From contig CM074863.1 of NCBI GenBank assembly GCA_037501455.1, positions 56,029,501 to 56,093,500 of the forward strand: DNA of 64,000 bases, given 5' to 3'. The notes beneath the pieces are model-generated. The model searched no databases. It saw only the letters and a program-made list of their open reading frames with translations, and had not been told where the DNA came from. The stretch comes from Lantana camara (taxonomy: Eukaryota; Streptophyta; Magnoliopsida; Lamiales; Verbenaceae). Positions 41,801-53,656 of this stretch are shown here, one piece after another; position 1 is the first letter of the stretch, and each line of letters opens with the position of its first letter. The translations under genes and the position numbers were made by a program.

Positions 41801-42509
41801 CGGCGCCAAAACTGTCACATTTCACCAAAATAGCCATATCTCTTACCATACTTGACCAAATTAACCCTGGTTTGAACCCATGAGACCCTAACTCAACCAT
41901 CTAGCTGATCATTATCCTCCCCACCCGAAATAGTCTCTCATACTTAGAGAAAATCAGCCCTCTTTCCTCTGTTTCCAGAAATCCCGTAGCCAAGCCAACC
42001 TCTTGAGATTCAAGCTCAAATCTCTTCCAAACCTCCATTAATCCACAAGGTAAGCTTGGTTATGTTATGTACATCCATCATGAGTCATTTTCATTCATTC
42101 ATCCCTAAATTTGAGCATGAATTCGTAAGCTTTTGATAGAAATGGATATATATAGATTTAGGTTTGAAATTGGTTGATCTTCTTCCATACTTGAGCTTTT
42201 TGGATGATTCCAAGCTTGAAAATGATTGTCTTGATCTCTTCTTGGTATTTATGGTAATGTTTTAGCTGGTAGTTGAAGCTTTCATAAGCTATCATACATG
42301 AGATATTGAAGGTTGTTGTGTTGCTCTGTTTTCGCTGCTACGTACTGCGCCAGTTCTGCTGCTGCTTTGAGAGGTGTTTGAGGCTCGCTTTTGCTGAGTT
42401 TTGTTGTTCTTTTCATGTCCATACTTACCTGATATTGTTGGGAGAAAATTGGATTTGGTTATGCTCTGTTTCGCTGGGCTGCTGCGTCGTTTTTGTTGCT
42501 GTCGCGCAG

Positions 42510-42629
42510 GTCGCGCCCGCGACTGCACAGTACGCTGCCCTCGTATTCTTTAATTCGGAGAAAATTGCTGGAAATTAAGGGTAGCGGCTGCTACCATTTC
42601 ATGAAGAAAATGGGTCGCGGCCGCGACCC
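42510..42629 (+). repeat. Palindrome cluster in the nested solo LTR
   Basis: GTCGCGCCCGCGAC (42510-42523) and GGGTCGCGGCCGCGACCC (42612-42629, a perfect 18-bp palindrome). It is the same arm family as in the LTR at 1-2400 and in LARD2, and lies 460-580 nt downstream of the splice donor. Confidence 0.88.
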
Positions 42630-42806
42630 CTGTTTTTCTGAAATTCCAGTTCGAGTTTCTTGTGTTTGTGCAGACTGTGATTTTAATCTTTTCTTTCCTT
42701 TTGCATGCATGAATTGGGGACGTACTTATATATATGTATATGCATGACATTTCATGCATGAAATGTGATTTAAATGATAGAGTGCATGCATGGTTTAATT
42801 GCAAAG

Positions 42807-42891
42807 TTTCATTTTATATTTGCATGCGTTTCATTTTATATTTGCATGCGTTTCATTTTATATTTGCATGCATGATTTACATGCATACGTG

Positions 42892-42952
<61 letters not shown>

Positions 42953-42997
42953 AATACTAATATTAAGTTAAATTATGATATATATATATATATATAT
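42807..42997. repeat. 22-bp repeat (three units) and (AT)n tracts
   Basis: The 22-bp unit TTTCATTTTATATTTGCATG(CG) occurs at 42807, 42829 and 42851. An AT-dinucleotide run follows at 42893-42948 and a shorter one near 42978-42997. An AT run at the corresponding place occurs in the solo LTR at 14708-17413. Confidence 0.9.
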
Positions 42998-45900
42998 TAA
43001 TTATGATTTAATTTGTTTAAATTTTAGAATTTAATTGTTATCTAATTCATGTTTTATTTAATTTCCTAAATTTAATTGAATGTGTTTACTTGTTTATTTT
43101 CTAATTGTAAATGTGATTGAATGTATTTAATTATCGAATTTCTAATTTTATATGTGATTTACTTTGTGCTAAGATTTAATTGAAATTCTTGAATTAAATT
43201 GATTGAAAATGTGAATTACGATTTGAACTAACGTGAACGAATGATGGAATGACTAGATTATATGAATTAAATTTCTTAATCGTGCACATGAACATTTCAT
43301 AACATAATTTTATCTTTTATACACTCATGTCATAATCATTTCATTGCCGAGCGTCCTATTTGGTCATATTGAGTCAATTCTCACCAGTACACATTGTTCC
43401 TTCTCTCGTACAGTTTGTTTCCAGGGCGGAGACTTCCAAATTGAATAGGCACCCGTATTGCTCCTGTTTCTTGTCTCGTGGTTCCAGGTGAGGGTGTTTT
43501 CGTTCTAGTTACATATCCAACCCTACAACCCTTATGTGAAAAGTTTTGGCCAAAACCTTATGATTATATATGTTACTTTTAAAAGTGGAGTCATCGAGTA
43601 AATACTGATTGATCGAGTAAATATTGATCGAGTAAATATTGATTGACCGAGTAAATATTGAACGAGTAAACCCTTTTCAAATGGATAATGATGGATATGG
43701 TATGATTCTTATGAATCAAATGTTTTGGCGAGAAAAGAATGATTGATTGATTGATTGCACTGAATGGGCCCAAGGGGCTTGGTGTGAGTGGGGACCCGAG
43801 AAGGCAAGGGCTGACGGTAAACCCTCACACTAGTCCCACATTGTTGCGGTGATACCGGCCCTCGCTAGGAGTTTTAGCGGGGAATGGGAGCTGAGTGCCA
43901 ATTGGGGAATTTATGTAACCCCATTGGTCAATGATTGGGTGGTCGGGCCTTGCAAACCCACCACCAACCCGGAGGAAGAAGGTTGGAACTTATTTATTGA
44001 TTGAAAATGATTGAATGATTGATTGATTATGATTGATTATAATTGATAGGCACTATGCGGGAAGGCCGGGAAACGGATTGCCCAAACAAGTATATTTAGG
44101 ACATGATATGTGATCTGAGTGTATTATGATATATTGCATGATCACCTATTTAATGTATTAATGATATTTGTCGTACACGGTCGGAGTTTGGTTGGAGATT
44201 GTGCACGCTCACTCGCCGAGCCTTATTGATTGAATATGATTTATGAACGTAATGAATTTAATATGAATAGTCGTAAAGTCCGAGCATTGCTTAGTCATTC
44301 TTTTGCCCTTTTTGGGAACTAACTTTAAATAAAACCTTGCTCGGGATTTATGACTTGCATGTGCATGTTTCTATATTATATGTATTGCTCCAGCTCACTC
44401 AGTCTTCTAGAGACTGACCCCTCCTTCCCCCTTTTTCCAGTTTCTTTTGCAGGCGTTGGTTACTAGGCGGAGTTAGAGTGTCGAGTCATTGTTCTAGTCT
44501 CACTCATTTACACTCACTGCATATTATATTGTCTTTAAATACTGTATTGATTAATTATTGATTTATTATTGATGGCCGGTGTGCCCTTATTGAATTGATA
44601 TTAATTCGGGACAGGTTAGGACAGGTTCTGGAGCCAGTTGAACCCGTTGTTATGATTGTTTCCTTGTATTGATTCGGGACAGGTTAGGACAGGTGTACTG
44701 ATTAGTGGAACCCGTATTTATATTCGTATTGGATTTCATTTGTTTCATGAATATTACATAAATGATTTCCTTGCTTCCGCATTTTGGGTTTTGTTGATGG
44801 TTCCAGGGTTAGTTTCCGCCTAGTCAGGACTGTACTTTTGATTGTCACCCGTTCGCTGTGAGTCCGATTCATGTGTGGACTGCCTATTTCATATGTGGAT
44901 TAGACTCATAGTGCGGGGGATGTGGTGCCTATCGTCCCGGGTGCTACATTATATATATATATATGTTACTTTTAAAGTAGAGTTATCGAGTAAACCCTTT
45001 TCAAATGGATTATGAAATATGTTATGCTTCTTATGAATCAAATGTTTTGGCGAGAAAAGAAAGAATGAATGTTATGCACAGAATGAGGCCCAGGGACTTG
45101 GTGTGAGTGGTGACCCGAGGAGGCATGGGCTGACGGTGAACCCTCACACTAGACCCACCAATAAACGGCGTAACCGGACCTCGTTAGGAGTTAGCGAGGA
45201 ATGGACTCTGAGTGCCATCTGGGGAGTCATGTTCCCCTTTTGGTCAATGAATGGGTGGTCGGGCCTTGCAAACCCACCACCAACCCGGAGGAAGAAGGTG
45301 TAAATGTTATTGAATGTGCACGAAAGAATGTTATGCATGAAAAGAAAGAAAGAATGAATGTTATTGAACTACACAAGGTGTTGGTTGGAGATAATGCACG
45401 CTCACACACCGAGCCTTAATGTTTAAGTATGATTTATGAACTTAATGAATTTAATATGATTAGTCGTAAAGTCCGAGCATTGCTTCGTTATTTTCTTGTC
45501 CTCTTGAGAACTAACTTTAAATAAAAGTTTGCTCGGGGTTTATGACTTGCATGTGCATGTTTCTATATATATTTATCGCTCCTGCTCGCTCAGTCTTCTA
45601 GAGACTGACCCCTCTTTCCCACTTTTCCAGTTTCTTTTGCAGGTGTTGGTTACTAGGCGGAGTTAGAATTGTCGAGTCATTGTTCTAGTCTTACTCACTT
45701 ACACTCACTGCATACTACATTGTTTCTAAGTATTGTATTAACCTATTATTGTTGGTCGGTGTGCCATTTATTGAATTGATATTGATTCCGGACAGGTTAG
45801 GACAGGTGTATTGATTAGTGGAACCCGTATTTATATTCTTGTTGGATTTCATTTATTTCTTTGGTATTACATGAATGATTTCCTTGCTTCCGCATTTTGG

Positions 45901-46061
45901 TTATTGTTGATTGTTCCAAGGTTAGCTTCCACCTAGTCAGGACTGTTGTTTTCTTTGTCACCCGTTCGCTGTGAGTCCGATTCATGTATGGACTGCCTAT
46001 TTCATATGTGGATTAGACTCATAGTGCGGGGGATGTGGTGCCTATCGTCCCGGGTGCTACA

Positions 46062-49000
46062 TCTATAAGTGGTATCAGAGCTCCAGGTTGCAAAACCGGA
46101 GTTCTAGTGTCGTGTTGTGTCAAGTTTAGGTCGCACGGCTTAGGAACTACTTGTCAACGTGTGCATTGCATCGCTTTTAACCTTGAAATGTGATTATTGC
46201 AAAACTTTGTTGATTTATATTCTGCATTTTGCATCGATTCCATGCTTTTGGTGCTAATTACGTGGCATGAGCATGTACTAATCGCATGCATATATTTCAA
46301 AATGAGTTGTGAATTATAGGTTACGAAGATAATATCAAACCACGGCCAATCTCTACTATAAATCTCGTCTATCACCCGTTTTCTTTCGGTTGGAAGTTGT
46401 AAGAAATGTATCGGAAATCCCAGACTAGAATTCAAGAGCTACGATCTCCTTCAGTTGGGTTATGAATCGGGTGATGAGATCCCCAATAGAATGAGCAATT
46501 GTGAGAGTAACTCATCGGTGGGAGTGAAGTTGGTGGATGCTCGATAAAGAAGAGTAGTAGGGTATGACGTCTACAACTTGTAAGATCAACATTCACCCAT
46601 CTACATTACAAATTCTTTTCAACTGGATTCCATAGAATTTCTCAATTAAGGGAAGAGTGAAGAAAAGGTCGAAGATGTTTTGGATTTGATATTATATTAC
46701 CACAAAGGTGAGAACTTTCAAGAGAATTAAAGTAAAGGAGGTCCGTGGTAATCAGCAATGAAGCTTAATTTACGTGGAAAAGAAGTAAAGGAAAATATGG
46801 AAAATGGTATGGCTTGAGATTTCGAGCGCGGAAGGAATAAAGGAAGTCAAGCAATCCGGTGGATATAAATTTTGTAAGGCAATCATGCTAAAGGTTTTAT
46901 TTAGTTGGGGTATTTTCTAGATCCAAGCTGAATTGTCGTGTTGTGGGGTCACGTTGAAAGACATGAAGCAACAAATTAGAACGATAAAGAAAGGCAAAGA
47001 ATTTCTGGGTGGATTTCATGCGATCAAGTATAAACAATTGGAAAAGGGAGTTCAATTAATTATTCGAACTCCTAAAGAGTAAACCAAGGAAGTTTTGATC
47101 AAAGCGACAACCATGAAGAAGACTCGGGCAGCAATTGGAGAGTGATTTTTAAAGAAAAGGCAAGATGCTAATTCCATGAGCGTAGAAGGCTTCAGGTTCA
47201 AGAAATTGTAATTCCAAGCCGCGGAAATGTCCAAGTTGATGCTAGATAATTCTGAAGATTAGAAGACCGTGGGAAAACAAGAAATGCTCAACAGTTCGAG
47301 ACAAGCTTATAATTCAACAAACAAGGAATGAGGTGCCGAGATAAAGCTTCTTATTGCTACGGTGACAGGTTTAATGCATCCATAAGCACGTGCATCATTC
47401 ACCGCTTTACATTATTTAAAATTTTCTATTTATATATGCTTCTTCAATTGACATACTTGCTCAAATGTGCTGTATTATTAATTATTTGAAAACATACTAC
47501 GTGCATTGGCATTCTTAACTGGCATACATTATCTAGTGTTTATTTTATAGGAATCTCCTTTGCTTCCCCCTCAAGCATTACTCTGACCGAGTCTCATTTC
47601 AGTCATGAAGAGAATAAATATTTGGGTTGCAAATTGTGAATCAAAAGGGGAAAGAAATACCGAGAATTGAAAGGTGGAACCGGAGAAGGAACGAGAGAAA
47701 ATCTGTGATCTGCGAGGCGGTGCAATAAATTCAAGGAATTAAGATAGAAAATTTTTAAGGGGGAGAGTGCGACTACTCATAAACTTAAATTTACGTAATG
47801 TGAGGAAGTTACTTTTCGTGGTAACAATGGAAATACAAGTCATGACGGACGTGAAAGACCTAAAGATAGTGACAGGAAAGGAATGAGACGGTTTTGTCAG
47901 TTAAACCTTTAAAGTGGAAGTCAAGCTATTACACTCGGGTTGAAGATCTCCATCAGGCCTCGAAGAGAGTGGTTCTGTAACTTCCCGACTTTTCAAAATT
48001 GTTCAGGTATGAATTATGTGAGAATTACGTGCGCGTTTAATTTATTTTAATTACGTTATTTCTTTCTTTATTTTACATTATATTAATTAGAGAAATATTT
48101 AATTATTTGAAAATATTTGAATTTGAATTTATATGAATTTTCTTTGAACTATTTGCGTTCGATTGAATTATTTGCTTGCCGTTTCTTCGTGATATGAATT
48201 CGGAAATTGGTAGAAATTTAATATGTTAGATGTATATGTGTTATGAACATGGTTATATACTCATTTTATATTTTCGGACTTGTTTGATTGAGTTTTGGAA
48301 TTTCTTTTGGTTCGGAATCCAAAACGGGGGCTAACGAGAAATTAGCGCACCATTGGTTCCTTATTTGATAACTTGAGCTAGGAAACTCGGATTCGAGTCT
48401 CGTTAACTTCGTTGAACTCGTATCGAAAATTCGAGTTTGATGAACTTAGCCTTATATTTTTCCCAAAGTTATTTGAACCTCTGAAATTCAACCGAAACAC
48501 ACAACGGACGCCTAAACTGACCTTGCTGCACTAAAATGATCATAACTTATTCATTTGTTGACCAAATTAACCATGGTTTGAGCCTATGGAACCCTAACTC
48601 AACCCTTTATTCAGCCATTAACCCCCCAAACCGAGTTAACCCTTCCCACTTGGAGTAAATTGGCCAAATATCAGCTGCTTTCCAGTGAAACCCGTCACTC
48701 AACCCCCAACAAGAGATTCAAGCTCAAATCTCTTTCCAAACCGCCATTAATCCACAAGGTAAGCTTGGATATGTTATGTACATTCCATATGAGTCATTTT
48801 CATTCATTCATCCCTAAATTTAAGCATGGTTTTATGAGTTATGGCAGAGATAGATATATATTTAGGTTTTGAGCATTTTGGTTGATCTCTTTCAATTCTT
48901 GAGCTTTTTGAATGATTCCTAGCATGAAAATGATTGTTTTGATCTCCTCTTCCCATTTATGGTGATGTATTAGCTGTTAGTTGGGGCATTTATGAGCCAC

Positions 49001-49162
49001 CATTAATGAGTTATTGAAGCGTTGGCATAAATTGATCACCACACACTACATCTCACGTTTCAAGGTTTTGGGAGCATGATTGGGAGTTGTTTCTAAGTGG
49101 TTTCATTACATCTTAGTTGTCTTTTGTTGGTTGAATGTGTTGAGATATTGTGCCTTGGTTGT
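46062..49162 (+). mobile_element. Second, truncated copy of the LARD1 internal region
   Basis: The PBS is at 46070-46082 with its GCAA hairpin at 46077-46105. 46062-47975 repeats 32563-34477 with few differences. The nested solo LTR then starts at the same site (47976, after GGTTC) and is cut at 49162, before its palindromes. The duplication therefore happened after that solo LTR was in place. Confidence 0.9.
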
Positions 49163-49890
49163 CTTTTGTTAGATATCCCATACCTTCTCTTCGATGCTTG
49201 CTTCCCACCTAAATAGGCAGGAGGCCGAATCGCCCTCATCTCAACATTGTTGAGTTTGGCAAGTTCATGCAGTTGGATCATAGTCGGAATCTGCCCGTCG
49301 CGTCGTAAACTAACCCACAAACCTTTTTTATGGGGTACGAGGTATTGTACTACGTAAGCATCAGAGTTGAAGTCTGACCACTCTTCACCAATTTGCGGGT
49401 GAATCTCTTCCACTGACGCACTCCGCGGAATTGGAAATTACGTAATTTCGCCATTAAACCAACAACTTCCTAGGATTTGCTTATCTTGAGCTTCGTCACC
49501 GGCCAACGCCATCTTCAGAATACCAATTTGAAGTATTAGTTTGTAGAGGATCAACAATTCGAGTAGATACAAAGTATCAGCAATTCAATTCAATTCGATA
49601 CAAATTATCAGTGAATTATACTATCTATTTCACATAATTAACATTCAATTAATGCCATGAATACATTCAATTAACATTCACACGCTGAGAATACCTTATA
49701 GCAGTACAGGAAATAGGGCACGATAACTAAATCGACTCCTGTTGCCGCCGCTTATCAAGATCCTGCTGTCTTCGTTGCCGTTGCCTCCGCCTACCTTTAT
49801 CCTGTTGTCGTTGTGGTTAATCTCGTTGCCGACGAAGTGGAAATGTGGTTGCAGATTATGAGATGAATCTTTCCTAAAATGGGAATCATA
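49163..49890 (-). other. Unrecognised fragment between two broken retroelements
   Basis: On the minus strand 49413-49163 reads EEIHPQIGEEWSDFNSDAYV and onward with no stop for about 80 codons, ending at the breakpoint. Upstream, ATG at about 49512 opens MALAGDEAQDKQILGSCWFN before a stop, so the two may be exons. No domain was recognised. Around 49740-49830 the sequence is a run of Arg/Gln-type codons without a usable frame. It may be a host gene fragment trapped by recombination. Confidence 0.35.
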
Positions 49891-50762
49891 AGAGCTTGCA
49901 GCAGTCGTGTTTGCGTTGTCTAAGTGGCGCCACTACCTCTATGGTGCTACATTTGAGGTATTGTCGGATCATAAGAGTCTTCAGTACTTGTTCACACAGA
50001 AAGAGCTTAACTTGAGACAGAGGAGGTGGGTTGAGTTCTTAGAGGACTATGATTGCACGATTCAGTACCATCCGGGTAAGGCAAATGTGGTTGCCGACAC
50101 GTTGAGCAGGAAGGTCAGTGCTTCGAGTTTGGTGGCGGGGTTTTCTGAGCAGAGTTCAACTGTTTTGGTTTCGGTGGCTAGGTTAGCCAACATCACGGTT
50201 CAGCCTGATTTGAAGCAGAGATTGATGGAGGCTCAGTCTATGGATCCCGAGATTTAGAGATCGGTTGCTCGTTCGAGAGATGATCCAGAGAATAAGTTTG
50301 GGTTTGATGATTCTGATTTGTTCAGGTTCAAGGCAAGAGTGTGTGTGCCTAACCAGCTCAAGAGGGTAATACTTGAGGAGGCGCACCGCTTCGGTTATTC
50401 CATTCACCTAGGAGGTACGAAGAAGTACCGGGACTTGAAAGAGTTGTATTGGTGGAGTGGTATGAAGAGGGATGTCGGATTCTTTGTAAAGCGATGTCTG
50501 ACATGCCAGATGGTTAAGGCAAAACATCAAAAACTGGGACGTACTCTCCAACCACTTCCGATACCGGAGTGGAAGTGGGAGCAAATGACTATGGACTTTG
50601 TTTCCGGCCTGCCGGGGTCTAGGAGAGGATTCGATGGGATTTGGGTAGTGATAGACCGTTTGACTAAGTCTGCCCATTTCCTTAAGGTTCGGATGATGGA
50701 TAAGGTACCTAAGTTGGTTGAATTGTATTGTAATGAGATAGTGAGACTACATGGAGTTCCAC

Positions 50763-50886
50763 CTAGCATAGCATGTGTGTTTGTCTCCCGTTCGCTCTGA
50801 TTCGGATTCGGGCATGGACTTCCATTTCATGACCGGGTATGGGTCATAGTGCGGGGGATGTGGCATCCTCCGTTTGGGGTGTTACA
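50763..50886 (+). mobile_element. LTR 3'-end fragment inside the integrase region
   Basis: CCTAGCATAGCATGTGTGTT through GGGGTGTTACA matches the last 120 or so bases of the LTR at 51802-54835 (compare 54711-54835). It starts where integrase and LTR share CCTAG-ATA, which suggests a microhomology deletion. It removes the second catalytic Asp. Confidence 0.85.
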
Positions 50887-51766
50887 GTGCAGGTTGTTGG
50901 AGTTTACAGCTAGTTTTTGGCAGGATCTTCAGAGGTGCTTGGGTACAAAGCTTAAGTTTAGCACCGCATCACATCCTCAGACTGATGGACAATCAGAGCG
51001 GCTGATTAAGTATCTCGAGGATATGTTAAGGGCATGTGCATTGGATTTTAAGGATAAATGGGATAAGCACTTGACCTTGGTTGAGTTCTCTTACAACAAC
51101 AGCTACCAGGCTTCGATTGGTATGGCCCCTTACGAGGCACTCTATGGGAGGAAGTGAGGTCGCCACTGTATTGGGATATTGAGGATTGGCGATGGACTAA
51201 GGAGGGTAAGCTACGAGAGCTAAGGCCTCGTTTAAGATTGAGAAGATGGTTGAGAAGGTTAAGTTGATTCAGCAGAGAATGAAAGCAGCTCAGGATAGAC
51301 AGAAGAGTTATGCCGATAAGAGGAGAAGGCCCCTCGAGTTTGAGGTAGGAGATCGTGTCTTCTTGAAGGCATCTCCTAGGAAAGGCTTTTCTCGTATTGG
51401 TAGAGGTGGGAAGCTTAGCCCTCGATATCTTGGACCATTTGAGATTCTAGAGAGGATTGGAGAGGTGGCGTATAGGTTGGACCTACCGCCGAGTTTGACT
51501 GGGATTCATAATGTGTTCCACGTTTCACAGCTTCGGAAGTTCTACCCCGATGAGTCGACGGTTTTATCGGTTGAAGAGGTACAACTTGAGTCCGATTTGA
51601 CGATTGTGAAGCACCCAGTTGAGATTCAGGATCGGAAAGTACAAGTGTTGAGAAACAAGCAGATTCCCTTGGTTAGAGTGTTGTGGAGAGATCAGAAATC
51701 TGAGGAATCGACTTGGGAGACTGAGGAGAAGATGAGGAAGTTATATCCGGAGTTGTTTCAAGCAGC

Positions 51767-51801
51767 GAACCTGAGGACAGGTTCTCCTAAAGGGGGGAGG
51801 T
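51767..51801 (+). promoter_or_regulatory. Polypurine tract and preceding hairpin
   Basis: GAACCTGAGGACAGGTTC at 51767-51784 is a perfect 7-bp stem with loop AGGA. The tract AAAGGGGGGAGGT follows and abuts the LTR at 51802. The hairpin overlaps the end of the pol frame. Confidence 0.85.
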
Positions 51802-52879
51802 TGTGACGCCCTGTCCAATAGATCGTACAGGTATGCGTCACGAGAGAGTTTACCTTACGCACTTATGTGATTTAATTTCCTTTCTATGTGTTAATTCCAA
51901 CTTTGATTGAAAATGTGACTTAATTGACTAAAATCCAAAATGGTAAAATATGAATTTTTGCATGACAACTTGAGAATGGAACTTGGATGAATTTAAATTA
52001 ATTGTTGGAGTTGGATTTAAATAGGACTTGGACCTATTGGTGTGTTTGGGCCTAACTCGAGTTAGGTGAGTTTGGGTCATTCGGGACCAATATGAGCTCG
52101 GGAATTCGAATTCAAATTCCGACACCACCATTGGACTTGATTCGGTGATTCGGGTCCAACGGAATTTACTTTATATTTTTCGAAAACCGTTTAGACCTTA
52201 AACCTTTTAATTTTGACTTATTGGGCTGAAAGTCATTTATTTGAGCCCAAATCCTATTAAAGCCTTTAGCCTCATATTATATCTTGGAAACCCTAACCTT
52301 GACCTAAAACTATTAGCCACCACATAAATAGCTTTATCCCTTTTCATTTCATTTCAAACCACACAAGTTAGCCTCAAAGAGAATCATAGAGAAACTTCAA
52401 GAGAAGATCAAGACTTGAACCATCTTTCATTCTAAGAGCTCATTTTCTTTGATTCCTCATTCCTTCACAAGACAAGGTAAGCTTTGGATCTCTTTTGATG
52501 AGTATTTCATTTATATTCTTAGATTGAGCATGAAATTGTTAGTATGAACTTGAATGATGAGATCTTGAATTCCTTAAGCAAGCCTTGATGATTTGAATGC
52601 TCCTTATGTGTCTTAGTTGCTGGAAATTCGTGTATGGAAGACTAGGAATTCATATCTTCATGTTTAAGCTTGAAATTCATGAAAATGGGTGTTTGAGATT
52701 TTGGGCAAAAACATTCCTAAACTTGAATTAATTGATGTTTTGATGCTAAGCATGATTTATATGATTTTATACCTGAATTTCGTGATATTTTATGGTGGAT
52801 TTCGTGTTGGATTGATGATTTTTGGTGTTTCCCTTCTTCTTCCCGAAACTGTCAAGTTTTGTTCCAGATCTATGGCCGA

Positions 52880-53075
52880 AACGGCCGTTCCCGTTTGTGC
52901 TTTAAGCCCGGAACGGCCCTTCCGGGCTAGGGTTTGGGTTTTGGCGGCTGAACATGGGAACGACCGTTCCCATGTGTGCTTGGACTGGGAACGGCCGTTC
53001 CCAGTCTCGATTGGACTTGGCGTGGGAAGGACCGTTCCCATGCTATGTCGTGCATGGGAATGGCCGTTCCCATGC
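52880..53075 (+). repeat. Palindrome cluster in the LTR (six units)
   Basis: Units: AACGGCCGTT (52880-52889); arms AGCCCGGAA/TTCCGGGCT (52906-52929); arms CATGGGAACG/CGTTCCCATG (52953-52974); a perfect 22-bp palindrome with arm ACTGGGAACGG (52984-53005); a decayed unit (53022-53042); arms GCATGGGAA/TTCCCATGC around TGGCCG (53052-53075). The outer arms differ from unit to unit but remain complementary within each unit. Confidence 0.93.
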
Positions 53076-53540
53076 GTCTGTGACCCCTTTTACTTACTTT
53101 TTCGTATGTATTTGATTCATTTGAGTTGCTACTTGACTTGTATGATCCGATATGACTTGGAATGCATCTCTGAACCTTAATACTTTATTACTTGCATGAT
53201 TTACTTGAATATTTGAATTGACCCTTGTGACCAACTTGATAAGCATCATTCCATTTCGCATGTCATTCATACTTTGTACACCGTGCGTCTTACTTGGTTC
53301 ATGTAGAGTCTCAGTTTGGGCTTTTGTATGTCTTGTCACCGAGTTTGGTGGTGCCGGTGAGCCCGAGGTTTAGAGTGTTTGGCCCTTCACACTCTCAGAC
53401 TCTACTACTACGAGGTGAGGTTTAGGATTTTGTATAGTTATGCGACCTATGGCCTTTATATGCTGATTTCTACCCTTGCATGCGAGTATACCTTACTATA
53501 GATACGTATGTGTTGGATATGATATGTTTATGACCTTATG

Positions 53541-53656
53541 CGTGCATTCTGCGTGGGCGGGTGCCTTCGGGCTATATCCCTGCAGCGTGGGAATATACGT
53601 GCGTGTGTCCTGCGTGGGCGGGTGCCTTCGGGCTATATCCCTGCAGCGTGGGAATA
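53541..53656 (+). repeat. 61-bp tandem duplication in the LTR
   Basis: Two copies of a unit starting CTGCGTGGGCGGGTGCCTTC at 53549 and 53610. No function is visible. Confidence 0.9.

Larger units (their letters stand above)
41098..44948 (+). mobile_element. Nested solo LTR in the second LARD1 LTR, 3,851 bp
   Basis: TGTGACGCCCCGACTTTTC to CCCGGGTGCTACA with target duplication TTATA at 41093-41097 and 44949-44953. Landmarks: AACTCGGATTCGAGTT near 41685, TATA-like CATATATTTTTCCC near 41747, donor CACAAG|GTAAGC at 42050, palindromes 42510-42629, GCCGAGCGTC near 43347, hairpin CAGTCTTCTAGAGACTG at 44400-44416 and acceptor ending 44452. Its 3' portion closely resembles the LARD1 LTR itself, suggesting shared ancestry or gene conversion. 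Confidence 0.95.
29187..46061 (+). mobile_element. LARD1: large non-autonomous LTR element, tandemly extended to 49162
   Basis: 5' LTR 29187-32562, internal region 32563-38835 (with a nested solo LTR), second LTR 38836-46061 (with another nested solo LTR). The PBS is at 32571 and the polypurine tract at 38823. The internal region has no intact ORF, only a protease relic near 37976-38031. After the second LTR a second copy of the internal region begins at 46062 and is cut off at 49162, so the unit is LTR-internal-LTR-internal. Such structures usually come from unequal recombination between LTRs. It would depend on proteins of an autonomous relative. Confidence 0.88.
38836..46061 (+). mobile_element. 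Second LTR of LARD1 (interrupted by a solo LTR)
   Basis: Starts TGTAATGCCCCGCTTCTCC and ends CCCGGGTGCTACA. Without the nested solo LTR (41098-44948 plus the duplicated TTATA) it is about 3,370 bp and nearly identical to the first LTR. It is followed by a primer site (46070), not by flanking DNA. Confidence 0.9.
49892..51806 (+). pseudogene. 3' half of a second Tekay-type pol: RNase H end, integrase, chromodomain
   Basis: It begins abruptly inside RNase H ([18 protein letters not shown]), runs to DTLSRK, then the integrase HHCC finger (CLTCQMVK at about 50500) and core (MDFVSGLPG). A stop lies at about 50255, an LTR fragment replaces the second catalytic motif (50763-50886), QTDGQSERLIK follows at about 50982, and a frameshift occurs at about 51155. 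From 51246 the last 186 codons are intact, with GPF (GPFEILERIGEVAYRLDLP) and chromodomain (ESTWETEEKMRKLYPELF). The 5' half of the element is missing. It is related to, but distinct from, the element at 13383. Confidence 0.88.

Noticed and set aside
53541..53656. Riboswitch or structured RNA in the 61-bp duplication
   Set aside because: Only a simple tandem duplication with a short GC hairpin; present in one LTR family and without covariation evidence.
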